From: Burkholderia metallica
Lineage (GTDB): Bacteria; Pseudomonadota; Gammaproteobacteria; Burkholderiales; Burkholderiaceae
Length of the DNA: 64,000 bases
Assembly: GCF_902832845.1 (NCBI RefSeq)
Contig: NZ_CADFDB010000003.1
Coordinates: 449,265-513,264, forward strand
Direction: 5' to 3'
The notes below the pieces were generated by a model. That model made no database searches. It had not been told where the DNA came from and saw only the letters and a program-made list of their open reading frames with translations. Numbering within the stretch: the first letter of the stretch is position 1; the number at the start of each line of letters is the position of its first letter. A program made the translations under genes and the position numbers. Positions 31,457 to 41,050 of the stretch are shown piece after piece.

Positions 31457-32515
31457 TCACGCGGCCTCGTGCGCGAAATCGATCAGCACCTTCATCGCGC
31501 GCTGCCGGTCGCCGGCCAGTTCGAACGCGAGGTTCGCGTCGCGCATCGGAAACACGCGCGTGACGGCCGGCCGCAGGTCGACGCGCCCCGCGTTGATCAG
31601 TTGCACCGCGAGCGCGAATTCCGCGTGAAAGCGGAACGATCCGCAGATCGACAGCTCCTTCGCGACCACAACGTTCTGCGGCAGGCTGACGTCGCCGCCG
31701 AGCCCGAGCTGCACGACGACCCCGCGCGGCCGCATCACGTCCAGCCCGTCGCGCAGCGCACGTGCATTGCCCGAACACTCGATCATCACGTCGAACGTGC
31801 CTTTGTCCGCGGCATAACGCTCGACCCAACCCGGATCGGCGGCCGCATCGATCGTGCGGTCGGCGCCGAGCGCGCGCGCCACGGCCAGCGGCGCGTCGAC
31901 GACGTCGGTCGCGACGATCTCGGCCGCGCCGTGCACGCGCGCCGCCGCGACCGCCAGCACGCCGATCGGCCCGCAGCCCGACACGAGCACGCGCTTGCCG
32001 ATCAGCGGCCCCGCGCGCGACACCGCGTGCAGCCCGACCGCGAACGGCTCGGCGAGCGCCGCGAGCGACAGCGGCACGTGATCGGCGACCTTCACGCACT
32101 GCACCGCGTCGCACACGAGCGCGTTGCGGAACGCGCCCTGCACGTGCGGCATCCGCATCGCGCTGCCGTAGAAGCGCATGTCGAGACACTGGTTCGGCAG
32201 CCCTTCGAGGCAGTAGCGGCACGCACCGCACGGCCGGCTCGGATTGACCGCGACGCGATCGCCGACCTTCACCGACGTGACGTCCGGCGCGACTTCCGCG
32301 ACCGTGCCGGCCACCTCGTGGCCGAGCACCATCGGCTGCTGCAGCCGGATCGCGCCGAAGCCGCCGTGCCGGAAATAATGGAGATCGGAGCCGCAGATGC
32401 CGCCCATCGCGACATCGACGCGCACCTGGCCCGGGCCGATCTCGCCCGCGTCCTGCTCTTCGACCCGCAGGTCGTTCGGCCCGTGGATCACGACACACAT
32501 GCAACGCATACGCAT
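31457..32515 (-). CDS. idnD: L-idonate 5-dehydrogenase
   Basis: Zinc-dependent medium-chain dehydrogenase of 352 residues that oxidises L-idonate to 5-keto-D-gluconate. The catalytic zinc motif ICGSDLHYFRHGG is near residue 40, LGHEVAGTV near 64, and the structural zinc cysteines CGACRYCLEGLPNQC near 96-110. The cofactor loop VSGCGPIGVLAV is near 175. The first ATG has GGGAGG upstream. It is followed by no other gene on the strand and lies 16 bp after idnO. Sorbitol or threonine dehydrogenases are the alternatives; the idnO partner favours idonate. Confidence 0.88.
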   Translation of the reverse strand: MRMRCMCVVIHGPNDLRVEEQDAGEIGPGQVRVDVAMGGICGSDLHYFRHGGFGAIRLQQPMVLGHEVAGTVAEVAPDVTSVKVGDRVAVNPSRPCGACRYCLEGLPNQCLDMRFYGSAMRMPHVQGAFRNALVCDAVQCVKVADHVPLSLAALAEPFAVGLHAVSRAGPLIGKRVLVSGCGPIGVLAVAAARVHGAAEIVATDVVDAPLAVARALGADRTIDAAADPGWVERYAADKGTFDVMIECSGNARALRDGLDVMRPRGVVVQLGLGGDVSLPQNVVVAKELSICGSFRFHAEFALAVQLINAGRVDLRPAVTRVFPMRDANLAFELAGDRQRAMKVLIDFAHEAA

Positions 32516-32531
32516 GACTTTCCTCCCTTTC

Positions 32532-33305
32532 CTAAACGGCGGCGGTCAGCCCGCCGTCGACGAACAGCGTCTGGCCGTTCACGAAATCGGACGCGGCCGA
32601 CGCGAGGAAGATCGCCGCGCCGCACAGCTCGTCGACGCGCCCCCAGCGGCCGGCCGGCGTGCGCTTGCACAGCCAGTCCGAGAACGCCGCGTCGTCGACC
32701 AGCGCGCGATTCAGTTCGGTTTCGAAATAGCCGGGCGCGAGGCCGTTCGCCTGGATGCCGTGGCGCGCCCAGTCGGCGCACATCCCCTTCGTCAGCATCC
32801 GCACCGCGCCCTTGGTCGCCGCATACGGCGCGATCGTCGGCCGCGCGAGCTCGCTCTGGACCGAACAGATGTTGATGATCTTCCCGTGGCCGCGCGCGAT
32901 CATGTGCCGCGCGACGGCCTGCGCGACGTTGAACACGCCGTCGAGGTTCACGCGCATCAGCGCATGCCAGTCGTCGGGTTCGAACGCATCGAGCGGCGCG
33001 CGGCGCTGGATGCCGGCGTTGTTCACGAGGATGTCGATCGCACCGACGCGCGCCTCGAAATCGTCGATCGCCGCGCGCACCTGCGCGTGCTCGGCTACGT
33101 CGAATACCGCGTAGTCGGCCGTGAAGCCTGCGTCGCGCAGATCACGCACGCGCGTCGCGGCCTTTTCTTCATTGCGATCGTTGATGACGATCGCCGCGCC
33201 CGCCTCGGCGAGTCCGCGGGCGAGCGTCAGCCCGATCCCGCGTCCGGAACCGGTAATCAGTGCGCGGCGGCCGTCGAGGCGGAACCGGTCAAGCGCGTGG
33301 GTCAT
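32532..33305 (-). CDS. idnO: 5-keto-D-gluconate 5-reductase (SDR)
   Basis: Short-chain dehydrogenase of 257 residues that reduces 5-ketogluconate to gluconate. The cofactor motif TGSGRGIG is near residue 18, NNAGIQ near 92, and the catalytic Ser-Tyr-Lys triad is in CSVQSELARPTIAPYAATKGA. The IQRRAPL and PGYFETELNRALV regions resemble IdnO/Gno enzymes. The ATG at 33305 has GGAG upstream. It precedes idnD and is divergent from a LysR gene. Gluconate made here would enter the gntK and edd/eda route. Confidence 0.88.
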   Translation of the reverse strand: MTHALDRFRLDGRRALITGSGRGIGLTLARGLAEAGAAIVINDRNEEKAATRVRDLRDAGFTADYAVFDVAEHAQVRAAIDDFEARVGAIDILVNNAGIQRRAPLDAFEPDDWHALMRVNLDGVFNVAQAVARHMIARGHGKIINICSVQSELARPTIAPYAATKGAVRMLTKGMCADWARHGIQANGLAPGYFETELNRALVDDAAFSDWLCKRTPAGRWGRVDELCGAAIFLASAASDFVNGQTLFVDGGLTAAV

Positions 33306-33411
33306 GCGTGTCTCCTCGTGCCAATCGAGCCGGCGGCCCAGCGCGGCCAGCCTCGCGTCGAAGCTATCTTCGGCTGTCGGCCGGGCGCACGCCAATGGTC
33401 TTTTTTGATCC

Positions 33412-33434
33412 GGTTATCATGAAATTTGATTACC
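33412..33434. promoter_or_regulatory. Candidate LysR operator between idnO and lysR
   Basis: GGTTATCA-TGAAATT-TGATTACC has one mismatch in eight paired bases and contains ATC-N9-GAT, a common LysR recognition form. It is 20 bases upstream of the LysR start. Confidence 0.65.
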
Positions 33435-33454
33435 GTTCTCGCGTGCCCGCCCCC

Positions 33455-34357
33455 ATGGAACTCAAGCAATTGCGCGCCTTCGTCACGCTCGCGGAAGAGC
33501 TGCATTTCGGGCGCGCCGCGCAGCGCCTGTTCATCGTACAGCCCGCGCTGAGCATGCAGATCAAGGCGCTCGAAGCGGAACTCGGCGCGCGCCTGTTCGA
33601 GCGCGACCGGCACAAGGTCGAACTGAGCGAGACGGGGCGCGTGTTCCTGCCCGAAGCGCGCGCCACGCTGCAGCAGGCCGCCCGCGCGGAACAGATGGCG
33701 CGGCTGTCGAGCCGAGGCGAAATCGGCACGCTGCGGATCGCGTTCGTGTCGTCGGTGCTGCCCGCGCTGCTGCCGGCCGTGCTGCGCACGATGCGCGAGC
33801 GCTATCCGCTGATCGCGCTGGAACTGAAGGACATGCCGACGCCCAACCAGATCGCCGCGCTGCGCGACCGGCGAATCGATTTTGGGATGATCCGGCTGCC
33901 GGCCGCGTATGCGGGCATCGACACGCGCGTGGTGCTCGAGGAAGGCTTCGTCGTCGCGCTGCCGCTCGACCATCCGCTCGCCGCGCACGACGCGATCTCG
34001 CCGGCCGCGCTGCGCGGCCAGCCGGCGTTCGTGCTGGCGCGCCGCTACGCGCCGGGTTTTCACGACGACATGCTGCTCGCGCTGAGCCGCGCGGGCACGA
34101 CGCTCGAGATCGCGCAGGAGTTCGGGGAATTCACGACGATGCTCGCGCTCGTCGCGGCGGGGATGGGGATCGGACTGATTCCGGCGGAGGCGGCCAGCGC
34201 GCTGCCGCCGAACGTGCTCGCGCGGCCGCTCGACCTGGCCGGGCATCGCAGCGGCATCGGCCTCGCGTGGACCGATCTCGACAGCCCGCTGAAGCGCGCG
34301 TTCGTCGCCGCGCTCGAGCAGGTGACGGCAGCATCGAGCAACAGCGGCGGGCAATGA
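33455..34357 (+). CDS. LysR-family regulator of the idonate genes
   Basis: A 300-residue LysR regulator with a clear helix-turn-helix (MELKQLRAFVTLAEELHFGRAAQRL, then VQPALSMQIKALEAEL) and effector domain. The ATG at 33455 is the family start, although an in-frame ATG is present at 33420. It is divergent from idnO with an inverted repeat between them, so it probably controls idnO-idnD; the usual IdnR is a LacI-type protein, so this pairing differs from E. coli. Confidence 0.9.
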   Translation: MELKQLRAFVTLAEELHFGRAAQRLFIVQPALSMQIKALEAELGARLFERDRHKVELSETGRVFLPEARATLQQAARAEQMARLSSRGEIGTLRIAFVSSVLPALLPAVLRTMRERYPLIALELKDMPTPNQIAALRDRRIDFGMIRLPAAYAGIDTRVVLEEGFVVALPLDHPLAAHDAISPAALRGQPAFVLARRYAPGFHDDMLLALSRAGTTLEIAQEFGEFTTMLALVAAGMGIGLIPAEAASALPPNVLARPLDLAGHRSGIGLAWTDLDSPLKRAFVAALEQVTAASSNSGGQ

Positions 34358-34375
34358 AGGCAGCGGACAACAAAA

Positions 34376-34402
34376 AGCCCGGCCGGAAAACCGGACCGGG
34401 CT
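34376..34402. terminator. Bidirectional terminator between lysR and gapA
   Basis: AGCCCGG-CCGG-AAAA-CCGG-A-CCGGGCT is an interrupted stem with A- and T-runs outside it. It lies between convergent genes. Confidence 0.85.
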
Positions 34403-34448
34403 CGTTCGCCACGCAGGCCGCCGTGCGGCGGCCGCGCAACGTGCGGGA

Positions 34449-35459
34449 TTACTTCGCGTTCGCGAATGCGACAGCCGTATCCAGCATACGGTTCGAGAAA
34501 CCCCACTCGTTGTCGTACCAGCTCGACACCTTGACGAGACGGCCCGACACCTTGGTCAGCGTCGCGTCGAACGTCGACGAAGCCGGGTTGTGGTTGAAGT
34601 CGATCGACACCAGCGGTGCGTCGTTGTAGCCGAGGATGCCCTTCAGCGAGCCTTCCGACGCTTCCTTCATGATCGCGTTGACTTCCTCGACCGTCGTGTC
34701 GCGCTTCGCGATGAACGACAGGTCGACGATCGACACGTTGATCGTCGGGACGCGAATTGCGTAACCGTCGAGCTTGCCGTTCAGTTCCGGCAGCACGAGG
34801 CCGACGGCCGAAGCGGCGCCCGTCTTCGTCGGGATCTGGCTGTGCGTGGCCGAACGCGCGCGGCGCAGGTCTTCGTGATAGACGTCCGTCAGCACCTGGT
34901 CGTTCGTGTATGCGTGGATCGTCGTCATCAGGCCGGTTTCGAGGCCGATCTTGTCGTTCAGCGGCTTGACGAGCGGCGCGAGGCAGTTCGTCGTGCACGA
35001 TGCGTTCGAGATGACCGTGTGCTCGGCCTTCAGCACGTCGTGGTTCACGCCGTAGACGATCGTTGCGTCGACGTCCTTGCCGCCCGGCGCCGAGATGATC
35101 ACCTTCTTCGCGCCGCCCTTCAGGTGCGCGCTCGCCTTTTCCTTCGTCGTGAAGAAGCCCGTGCATTCCATCACGACGTCGACGCCCAGTTCGCCCCACG
35201 GCAGTTCGGCCGGGTTACGGTTCGCCAGCACGCGGATCTTGTCGCCGTTCACGACGAGGTAGTCGCCGTCGACCGACACTTCGCCCGGGAACTTGCCGTG
35301 CGCGGTGTCGTACTGGGTCAGGTGCGCGTTGGTCTTCGCATCGCCCAGGTCGTTGATCGCGACGATCTCGAGATCGTGCTTCTTGCCGTTTTCATAAAAC
35401 GCGCGCAGCGTGTTGCGGCCGATACGGCCGTAGCCGTTGATTGCGACGCGAATCGTCAT
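34449..35459 (-). CDS. gapA: Glyceraldehyde-3-phosphate dehydrogenase
   Basis: Glycolytic enzyme making 1,3-bisphosphoglycerate, 336 residues. The N-terminal NAD site INGYGRIGR is at residues 7-15, and the catalytic cysteine is C155 in [10 protein letters not shown]. The acidic residue of AINDLGD favours NAD over NADP. The ATG at 35459 has AGGAGA upstream. It follows tktA by 87 bp on the same strand. Confidence 0.97.
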   Translation of the reverse strand: MTIRVAINGYGRIGRNTLRAFYENGKKHDLEIVAINDLGDAKTNAHLTQYDTAHGKFPGEVSVDGDYLVVNGDKIRVLANRNPAELPWGELGVDVVMECTGFFTTKEKASAHLKGGAKKVIISAPGGKDVDATIVYGVNHDVLKAEHTVISNASCTTNCLAPLVKPLNDKIGLETGLMTTIHAYTNDQVLTDVYHEDLRRARSATHSQIPTKTGAASAVGLVLPELNGKLDGYAIRVPTINVSIVDLSFIAKRDTTVEEVNAIMKEASEGSLKGILGYNDAPLVSIDFNHNPASSTFDATLTKVSGRLVKVSSWYDNEWGFSNRMLDTAVAFANAK

Positions 35460-35546
35460 GGTCTATCTCCTGATGGCTGAAAAAAATTCGTTTCGTGCAG
35501 CTTCACGGTGCGACGCGCGCGGGGGCGGCGCGCGTCGCGAATGCTT

Positions 35547-37577
35547 TTAGTTGGCCAGCACGGCCTTCGCGGTCTCGACGACGTGCTCGACGGTGAAACC
35601 GAAGTACTTGAACAGCACGCCGGCCGGCGCCGATTCGCCGAACGTGTCGATCCCGACGACGCCGCCTTCGAGGCCGACGTACTTGTGCCAGAACGAAGTC
35701 ACGCCCGCTTCGATCGCGACGCGGCGCACGCCGCGCGGCAGCACGCGCTCACGGTATTCGGCGTCCTGGCGGTCGAACACGTTGGTCGACGGCATCGACA
35801 CGACCCGTGCGGCAATGCCTTGCTGCGCGAGCGGCTCGACGGCCTTCATCGCGAGTTCGACTTCCGAGCCCGTCGCGATCAGGATGATCTTGCGCGCGAC
35901 GATTTCGTCGTCCCAGTCCTTCAGCACGTAGCCGCCCTTCTCGATGTTCGCGATCTGCGCATCGGTACGCGGGTTGAACGCGAGGTTCTGGCGGCTGAAG
36001 ATCAGGCTCGACGGACGGTCGGCAGCGACCGCGTGGGTCCACGCAACGGCCGTTTCGACCGTGTCGGCCGGGCGCCACACGTCGTGGTTCGGGATCAGGC
36101 GCAGGCTCGACACGTGCTCGATCGACTGGTGCGTCGGGCCGTCTTCGCCGAGGCCGATCGAATCGTGCGTGAACACGAAGATCGACGGCACCTTCATCAG
36201 CGCGGCCACGCGCAGTGCGTTGCGGCTGTAGTCGGAGAACGTCAGGAACGTGCCGCCGAACGGCTTGTGGCCGCCGTGCAGCGCGAGGCCGTTGATCGCG
36301 GCGCTCATGCCGAATTCGCGCACGCCGTAGTTGATGTGGTTGCCGAGCAGCACGCCCGCGCCTTCCGGATTCGCGCGCACCGCCTTCGACGCCTTCCAGT
36401 TGGTCAGGTTCGAACCGGTCAGGTCGGCCGAGCCGCCGAGCAGTTCGGGCAGCGCGGCAGCCAGGCCTTCGATCGCCTGCTGCGACGCCTTGCGGGTCGC
36501 CACCGTCTCCGCGCGCTCGTTCGCGCCGGCGATGATCGCCGCGGCCTTCTCGGCCCAGTCGGCCGGCAGCTTGTTGGCCATCCGGCGCTCGAATTCGGCG
36601 GCTTCCGCCGGGAACTTCGCGCGATATTGCGCGAACGTCGCGTCCCATTCGGCTTCGGCACGCTTGCCGGCTTCCTTCGCGTCCCATGCCGCATAGACTT
36701 CCTGCGGAATCACGAACGGCTCCCAGGTCCAGCCGAGTGCCGCGCGCGTCTTCGCGATTTCTTCCGCGCCGAGCGCCGCGCCGTGCACGTCGTGGCCGCC
36801 GGCCTTGGTCGCCGCGCCCTGGCCGATCACCGTCTTGCAGCAGATCAGCGTCGGCTTGTCCGACAGCTTCGCCTTCGCGATCGCCGCGTCGACCGCGTCG
36901 ACGTCGTGGCCGTTCACGTTCGGGATCACGTTCCAGCCGTATGCCTCGAAACGCTTCGGGGTGTCGTCGTGGAACCAGTTCACGACGTCGCCGTCGATCG
37001 AGATGCCGTTGTCGTCGTACAGCGCGATCAGCTTGTTCAGCTTCAGCGTGCCGGCGAGCGAGCAGGCTTCGTGCGAGATGCCTTCCATCAGGCAGCCGTC
37101 GCCGAGGAACACGTACGTGTGGTGATCGACGATCTTCGCGCCGTCACGATTGAACTCGTCGGCCATCAGCGCTTCGCCGAGCGCCATGCCGACCGCGTTC
37201 GCCAGACCCTGGCCGAGCGGGCCGGTGGTCGTCTCGACACCCGGCGTGATCCCGTATTCCGGGTGGCCCGGCGTCTTCGAGTGCAGCTGGCGGAAGTTCT
37301 TCAGCTCTTCGATCGGCAGGTCGTAGCCGGTCAGGTGCAGCAGCGAGTACAGCAGCATCGAGCCATGGCCGTTCGACAGCACGAAACGGTCGCGGTCGGC
37401 CCAGTGCGGGTTCGTCGGGTTGTGCTTCAGGTGGCGCGACCAGAGCGCGACGCCGATTTCGGCCATGCCCATCGGCATGCCGGGGTGGCCGGAGTTCGCT
37501 TGCTGGACGGCGTCCATCGCGAGCGCACGGATCGCGTTGGCCATCAGGGTGGTGGAGGCGGGAGACGAAGTCGTCAT
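35547..37577 (-). CDS. tktA: Transketolase
   Basis: Thiamine-diphosphate enzyme that moves two-carbon units in the pentose phosphate and Calvin-type pathways, 676 residues. The thiamine-binding motif [13 protein letters not shown] is near residue 157, [14 protein letters not shown] near 67, and the C-terminal half shows [12 protein letters not shown]. The ATG at 37577 ([17 protein letters not shown]) is the family start. It heads the tktA-gapA run and is divergent from the spermidine-synthase-like gene. Confidence 0.97.
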   Translation of the reverse strand: MTTSSPASTTLMANAIRALAMDAVQQANSGHPGMPMGMAEIGVALWSRHLKHNPTNPHWADRDRFVLSNGHGSMLLYSLLHLTGYDLPIEELKNFRQLHSKTPGHPEYGITPGVETTTGPLGQGLANAVGMALGEALMADEFNRDGAKIVDHHTYVFLGDGCLMEGISHEACSLAGTLKLNKLIALYDDNGISIDGDVVNWFHDDTPKRFEAYGWNVIPNVNGHDVDAVDAAIAKAKLSDKPTLICCKTVIGQGAATKAGGHDVHGAALGAEEIAKTRAALGWTWEPFVIPQEVYAAWDAKEAGKRAEAEWDATFAQYRAKFPAEAAEFERRMANKLPADWAEKAAAIIAGANERAETVATRKASQQAIEGLAAALPELLGGSADLTGSNLTNWKASKAVRANPEGAGVLLGNHINYGVREFGMSAAINGLALHGGHKPFGGTFLTFSDYSRNALRVAALMKVPSIFVFTHDSIGLGEDGPTHQSIEHVSSLRLIPNHDVWRPADTVETAVAWTHAVAADRPSSLIFSRQNLAFNPRTDAQIANIEKGGYVLKDWDDEIVARKIILIATGSEVELAMKAVEPLAQQGIAARVVSMPSTNVFDRQDAEYRERVLPRGVRRVAIEAGVTSFWHKYVGLEGGVVGIDTFGESAPAGVLFKYFGFTVEHVVETAKAVLAN

Positions 37578-37772
37578 GTCGAGTCCAGAGAACGAGTCGA
37601 GGAAACGGGGGCACGGCGGCATCCGGAAGCTCGAGCGTCGATCGTTCCCGGCGCGCGGTGCGGCGCCTGACGGACGCGAAGCGGACGGAGCCTACGGACG
37701 AGGCTGCAAAGCTCGTCATTTTAACAGATGGGCCGACATTTCCCCCGTCGCCGCGCAGCGTTCCGGCACGGT

Positions 37773-37801
37773 TTTCCGTCAAACCGCCCGCCTCCTATAA
37801 T
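37773..37801 (+). promoter_or_regulatory. Probable promoter of the spermidine-synthase-like gene
   Basis: A perfect TATAAT at 37796-37801 has TTTCCG (37773-37778) 17 bases upstream. The -10 is 36 bases before the GTG start. Confidence 0.6.
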
Positions 37802-37837
37802 TCAGGCGTCGGAACTGCCTGCCCCCGCGGCCCGCCC

Positions 37838-38695
37838 GTGAACACCACGCTTCTCTTTCACCCTACGCCCGACGCCGCCTACGGCTTCCCGAATGCGCGG
37901 CGGCTCGCGCGCGTCGCGTCCGCGCACCAGCAGATCGAAGTCTGGGAAACCCCGCAGCTCGGCCGCCTGTTCACGCTGGACGGCCGGCCGATGACGTCGG
38001 TCGGCGACGAGTACGTCTATCACGAGTGCATGACGCACCCGGCCGCGCTCGCGCACCCGTCGCCGAAGAAGGCGCTCGTGCTCGGCGGCGGCGACGGCGG
38101 CGCCGCGCGCCAGTTGCTCAAGCATGCGTGCATCGAGCGGATCGTGATCGCGGAACTCGACGACGAGGTGGTCGGGATGGCGCGCCGCTATCTCGACGAC
38201 GTGCATCAGGGTGCGCTCGACGACCCGCGCGTCGAGGTCGTGATCGGCGACGCAGCGCATTTCGTCGAGTCGACCATCGAGCATTTCGATCTCGTCGTGT
38301 TCGACCTCACGCCGCCCGATTCGCCGGCGGCCGGCCTCTATACGCGTGCGTTCTATGCACGGCTCAAGCGGATCCTCACGCCGTGCGGCGCGATCTCGAT
38401 GCACCTCGGCTCGCCGGTGTTCCATCCCGCGCGCATCGCCGCGCTGCTCGACGATCTGCGCGCGAGCTTCGCGGTCGTCGATCCGTTGTCCGCGCACGTG
38501 CCGCTGTACGGCTCGCAGTGGCTGATGGCGATCGCGAGCGACACGCTCGACGCGGCCGCGCTGTTCGCCCACGACATCGACGACCGGCTCGCCGCCCGCC
38601 GCATCCAGGGCCTGCGCTACTACGACGCGCGATTGCATGCGTCCCTCTTTGCCCTGCCGTGCGCGCTGCGCGATACACTGGGCGCTCGCCGCTGA
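37838..38695 (+). CDS. Spermidine/polyamine aminopropyltransferase-like protein
   Basis: SpeE-family protein of 285 residues with the methyltransferase-like fold motif LGGGDGGAARQLLKH near residue 80 and YVYHECMTHPA before it. The catalytic region reads VVFDLTPPDSPAAGLYTRAFY: the first aspartate is present, but the second of the usual D-x-x-D-P is replaced. The GTG at 37838 (MNTTLLFHPTPDAAYGF) is used because the frame has no nearby ATG before the conserved region; its ribosome-binding site is weak. Spermidine synthase, or a related aminopropyl-group enzyme, are both possible. Confidence 0.82.
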   Translation: MNTTLLFHPTPDAAYGFPNARRLARVASAHQQIEVWETPQLGRLFTLDGRPMTSVGDEYVYHECMTHPAALAHPSPKKALVLGGGDGGAARQLLKHACIERIVIAELDDEVVGMARRYLDDVHQGALDDPRVEVVIGDAAHFVESTIEHFDLVVFDLTPPDSPAAGLYTRAFYARLKRILTPCGAISMHLGSPVFHPARIAALLDDLRASFAVVDPLSAHVPLYGSQWLMAIASDTLDAAALFAHDIDDRLAARRIQGLRYYDARLHASLFALPCALRDTLGARR

Positions 38696-38855
38696 GCGTC
38701 AGGGCACCCGCATCGCTTCCGTTTTCCCGTCGCGTCCTCGCAGGATTCGCGATGCATGGCGCCGGGGGCGAAGCGTCCCGCGCGCCGCGCCGCCTGAACG
38801 AACGCCGAGGCATCGAATCGGAACACGTGCCGAAGCGCCCCCACAGGAGATTTTC

Positions 38856-39272
38856 ATGACCGATCCACGTCCGGCCAACGTGCCTTGGTTGACGCCTTAC
38901 CTGACCGTGCGCAACGCGCGCGCGGCCATCGATTTCTTCAAGGCCGCATTCGGCTTCGAGTTGCGCGACGCGCACGACGAGGACGGCGCGATCATGCACG
39001 TCGAGATGACCTATCGCGGCCAGCTGATCGTGATGTTCGCGCCCGAGGGCGCGTTCGGCTCGACCGCGCTCACACCGAAAAGGGCGAACGCCACTGCACC
39101 GCAGTCGTTCTACCTGTATGTCGACGACGTCGACGCCACCTGGCAGCGCGCGCTCGACGCGGGCGCGAAATCGCTGAGCGCGCCGCAGGATCAGTTCTGG
39201 GGCGACCGGTTCGCGCAGATCGAGGATCTCGACGGCTACCGATGGGCGCTCGGGCGCCGTCTCGACGCATGA
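38856..39272 (+). CDS. VOC-superfamily protein (glyoxalase/PhnB-like)
   Basis: A 138-residue protein of the vicinal oxygen chelate fold, starting WLTPYLTVRNARAAIDFFKAAFGFEL and ending WGDRFAQIEDLDGYRWALG. It resembles the PhnB-like group and may bind a metal (His in MHVEMTYRG and glutamate in AQIED). The ATG at 38856 follows CAGGAG. It overlaps rsmE by four bases, so the two may be co-translated. Function cannot be told from sequence. Confidence 0.88.
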   Translation: MTDPRPANVPWLTPYLTVRNARAAIDFFKAAFGFELRDAHDEDGAIMHVEMTYRGQLIVMFAPEGAFGSTALTPKRANATAPQSFYLYVDDVDATWQRALDAGAKSLSAPQDQFWGDRFAQIEDLDGYRWALGRRLDA

Positions 39273-40057
39273 CCGACACGGCAACACGCATGAACGAAGC
39301 CACCACGACCGCGGCCGTGCCGCGCTTTTTCGTCGACGCGGCACTGCGCGCCGACGCCACGCTCGCGTTGCCGGCCGACGTCGCGCGCCACGTGCAGGTG
39401 CTGCGCCTGCAGCCCGGCGACGTGCTCGCGCTGTTCGACGGCACCGGCGGCCAATACCGCGCGCGGCTCGTCGAGATCGACAAGCGCAGCGCGCTCGCGC
39501 AGATCGATACGTTCGAGCCCGTCGAAGCCGAGCCGCCCTATCGCGTGACGCTCGCGCAGGGCATCGCCGGCGGCGACAAGATGGACTGGGTGATCGAGAA
39601 GGCCGTCGAGCTTGGCGTCGCGGCGGTCGTGCCGCTGTCGACCGCGCGCGGCGTCGTCAAGCTCGCGGGCGAACGCGCGGACAAACGCGTCGCGCACTGG
39701 CGCGGCGTCGTGCGTGCGTCGTGCGAGCAATGCGGACGCAACCGTGTGCCCGACGTCGCGCCGGTGGCCGGCTTCCACGCGTGGCTCGATACGCTGCCGG
39801 CCGCACCGGCCGACGGCGAGCTGCGGCTGCTGCTGTCGCCGCGCGCGAGCATCCCGTTCGCGTCGCTGCCCGACGCACCGCCTGCAGCCGCCGTCACGCT
39901 GCTGATCGGGCCGGAAGGCGGGCTGTCGCCCGACGAGGAAAACGCGGCACGCGCACGCGGGTTCACCGCGCTGTCGCTGGGCCCGCGCGTGCTGCGCACC
40001 GAGACGGCCGGCGCGGCCGTGCTCGCGGCGCTCGCCGCGCGCTGGGGCGGGTGGTGA
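39269..40057 (+). CDS. rsmE: 16S rRNA (uracil-1498-N3) methyltransferase
   Basis: SPOUT-class methyltransferase that methylates U1498 of 16S rRNA. It is 262 residues from the ATG that overlaps the VOC stop as ATGA, or 255 from the ATG at 39290; neither has a clear ribosome-binding site. The family motif PRFFVDAAL is at the N-terminus, GGDKMDWVIEKAVELGV is near residue 90, and the SAM-knot motif LIGPEGGLSPDEE, then LGPRVLRTETA, lies near the end. Confidence 0.93.
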   Translation: MTDTATRMNEATTTAAVPRFFVDAALRADATLALPADVARHVQVLRLQPGDVLALFDGTGGQYRARLVEIDKRSALAQIDTFEPVEAEPPYRVTLAQGIAGGDKMDWVIEKAVELGVAAVVPLSTARGVVKLAGERADKRVAHWRGVVRASCEQCGRNRVPDVAPVAGFHAWLDTLPAAPADGELRLLLSPRASIPFASLPDAPPAAAVTLLIGPEGGLSPDEENAARARGFTALSLGPRVLRTETAGAAVLAALAARWGGW

Positions 40058-40100
40058 CGATGATGCGCGGCCGCATGACAGCGGTACGCGCCGCCGCGCG

Positions 40101-40934
40101 TCAGCGTGCCGCGTTCAACGGCTCGATATCGACGACGGGCGAGGTCTGGAGCGCCGCCACCAGCGCGTCGAGGTTGCCCGCGTCGGGCTCGAGCGCCGGC
40201 GCGGTGATCCGCAACCTCGGAGCAGGCGGCGTTGCCCGGATCGCCTTGATCAGCGGGCCGCGGTAGCGCAGGTTCATCATCATCTGCACGGCCTGCACGA
40301 TGCTGATCGGCCGGCCGTCGTGCTGAAACGTCGAGGCATCCACCGTGTCGTTCCAGCCCTGGATGTAACCCCCGGCGTCGAGCCGCATGTTCATGTCGAC
40401 CCATTGCCGCTTCTGCGCGTCCGTGCCGCCGCCCGACGCCCGCCGCAGCACGTCGGACGCGCGACTGACGTCGGCGTCGTGCTTCGCGCGCCAGGCCATG
40501 TAGCCGAGCGCGAACACCATGTTGTCCGGCAGGATGTCGTCCTCGTGCACGACGTCGAACAGGCGCCGCGGCGCCTGGTTCGCGATGAACGCGGGCGTCA
40601 GGATCCACACGCTCGCGTTGCGCCGTGCGGCGGCCTTCGTGCCGGACTCGGGGGCGTCGCCGTCGACCTCGATGCGCGTCAGCAGGCCGCCCTCGATCAG
40701 CTCGTCGAGCTGCGCGGCCAGCGCCGGCGACGCGTGAATCGCGCCGGCCACCGCCGCGTACTGATCGGGCGTCGAGCGCGTGCGCAGGTCGGCAAGCAAC
40801 CGTTCGACGGCCGCATGCGCGGCCGGTGAAACCGGCACGAGAACCGGCTCGGTGGCGACGGTCTCCGCTGCGGCCGTGCCGCACATCGACATCACGGCTG
40901 CGGCCACCAGCAGCCCTCGCATGAAAGTCCCCAT
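40101..40934 (-). CDS. Exported protein of unknown function
   Basis: I do not recognise this 277-residue protein. It has a type I signal peptide (MGTFMRGLLVAAAVMSMCGTAAAE, cleavage near residue 23) and no cysteine in the mature part. The middle carries the distinctive stretches FDVVHEDDILPDNMVFALGY and LDAGGYIQGWNDTVDAS, and the C-terminus is rich in Leu/Ala/Asp. The ATG at 40934 has GGAG upstream. It is convergent with rsmE and lies 116 bp downstream of another exported protein on the same strand. A periplasmic or secreted role is likely. Confidence 0.8.
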   Translation of the reverse strand: MGTFMRGLLVAAAVMSMCGTAAAETVATEPVLVPVSPAAHAAVERLLADLRTRSTPDQYAAVAGAIHASPALAAQLDELIEGGLLTRIEVDGDAPESGTKAAARRNASVWILTPAFIANQAPRRLFDVVHEDDILPDNMVFALGYMAWRAKHDADVSRASDVLRRASGGGTDAQKRQWVDMNMRLDAGGYIQGWNDTVDASTFQHDGRPISIVQAVQMMMNLRYRGPLIKAIRATPPAPRLRITAPALEPDAGNLDALVAALQTSPVVDIEPLNAAR

Positions 40935-41050
40935 CGTTCGCTCTCCGTTCGCAGATCCGGCTCGCCCGCGAATCACGCCGACGGCCCGAATGTCGTCGCT
41001 CGTCGACCAGCCTCGCCGTCCGGCGCACTGATCGGGCCGGCGCGGCGCAG

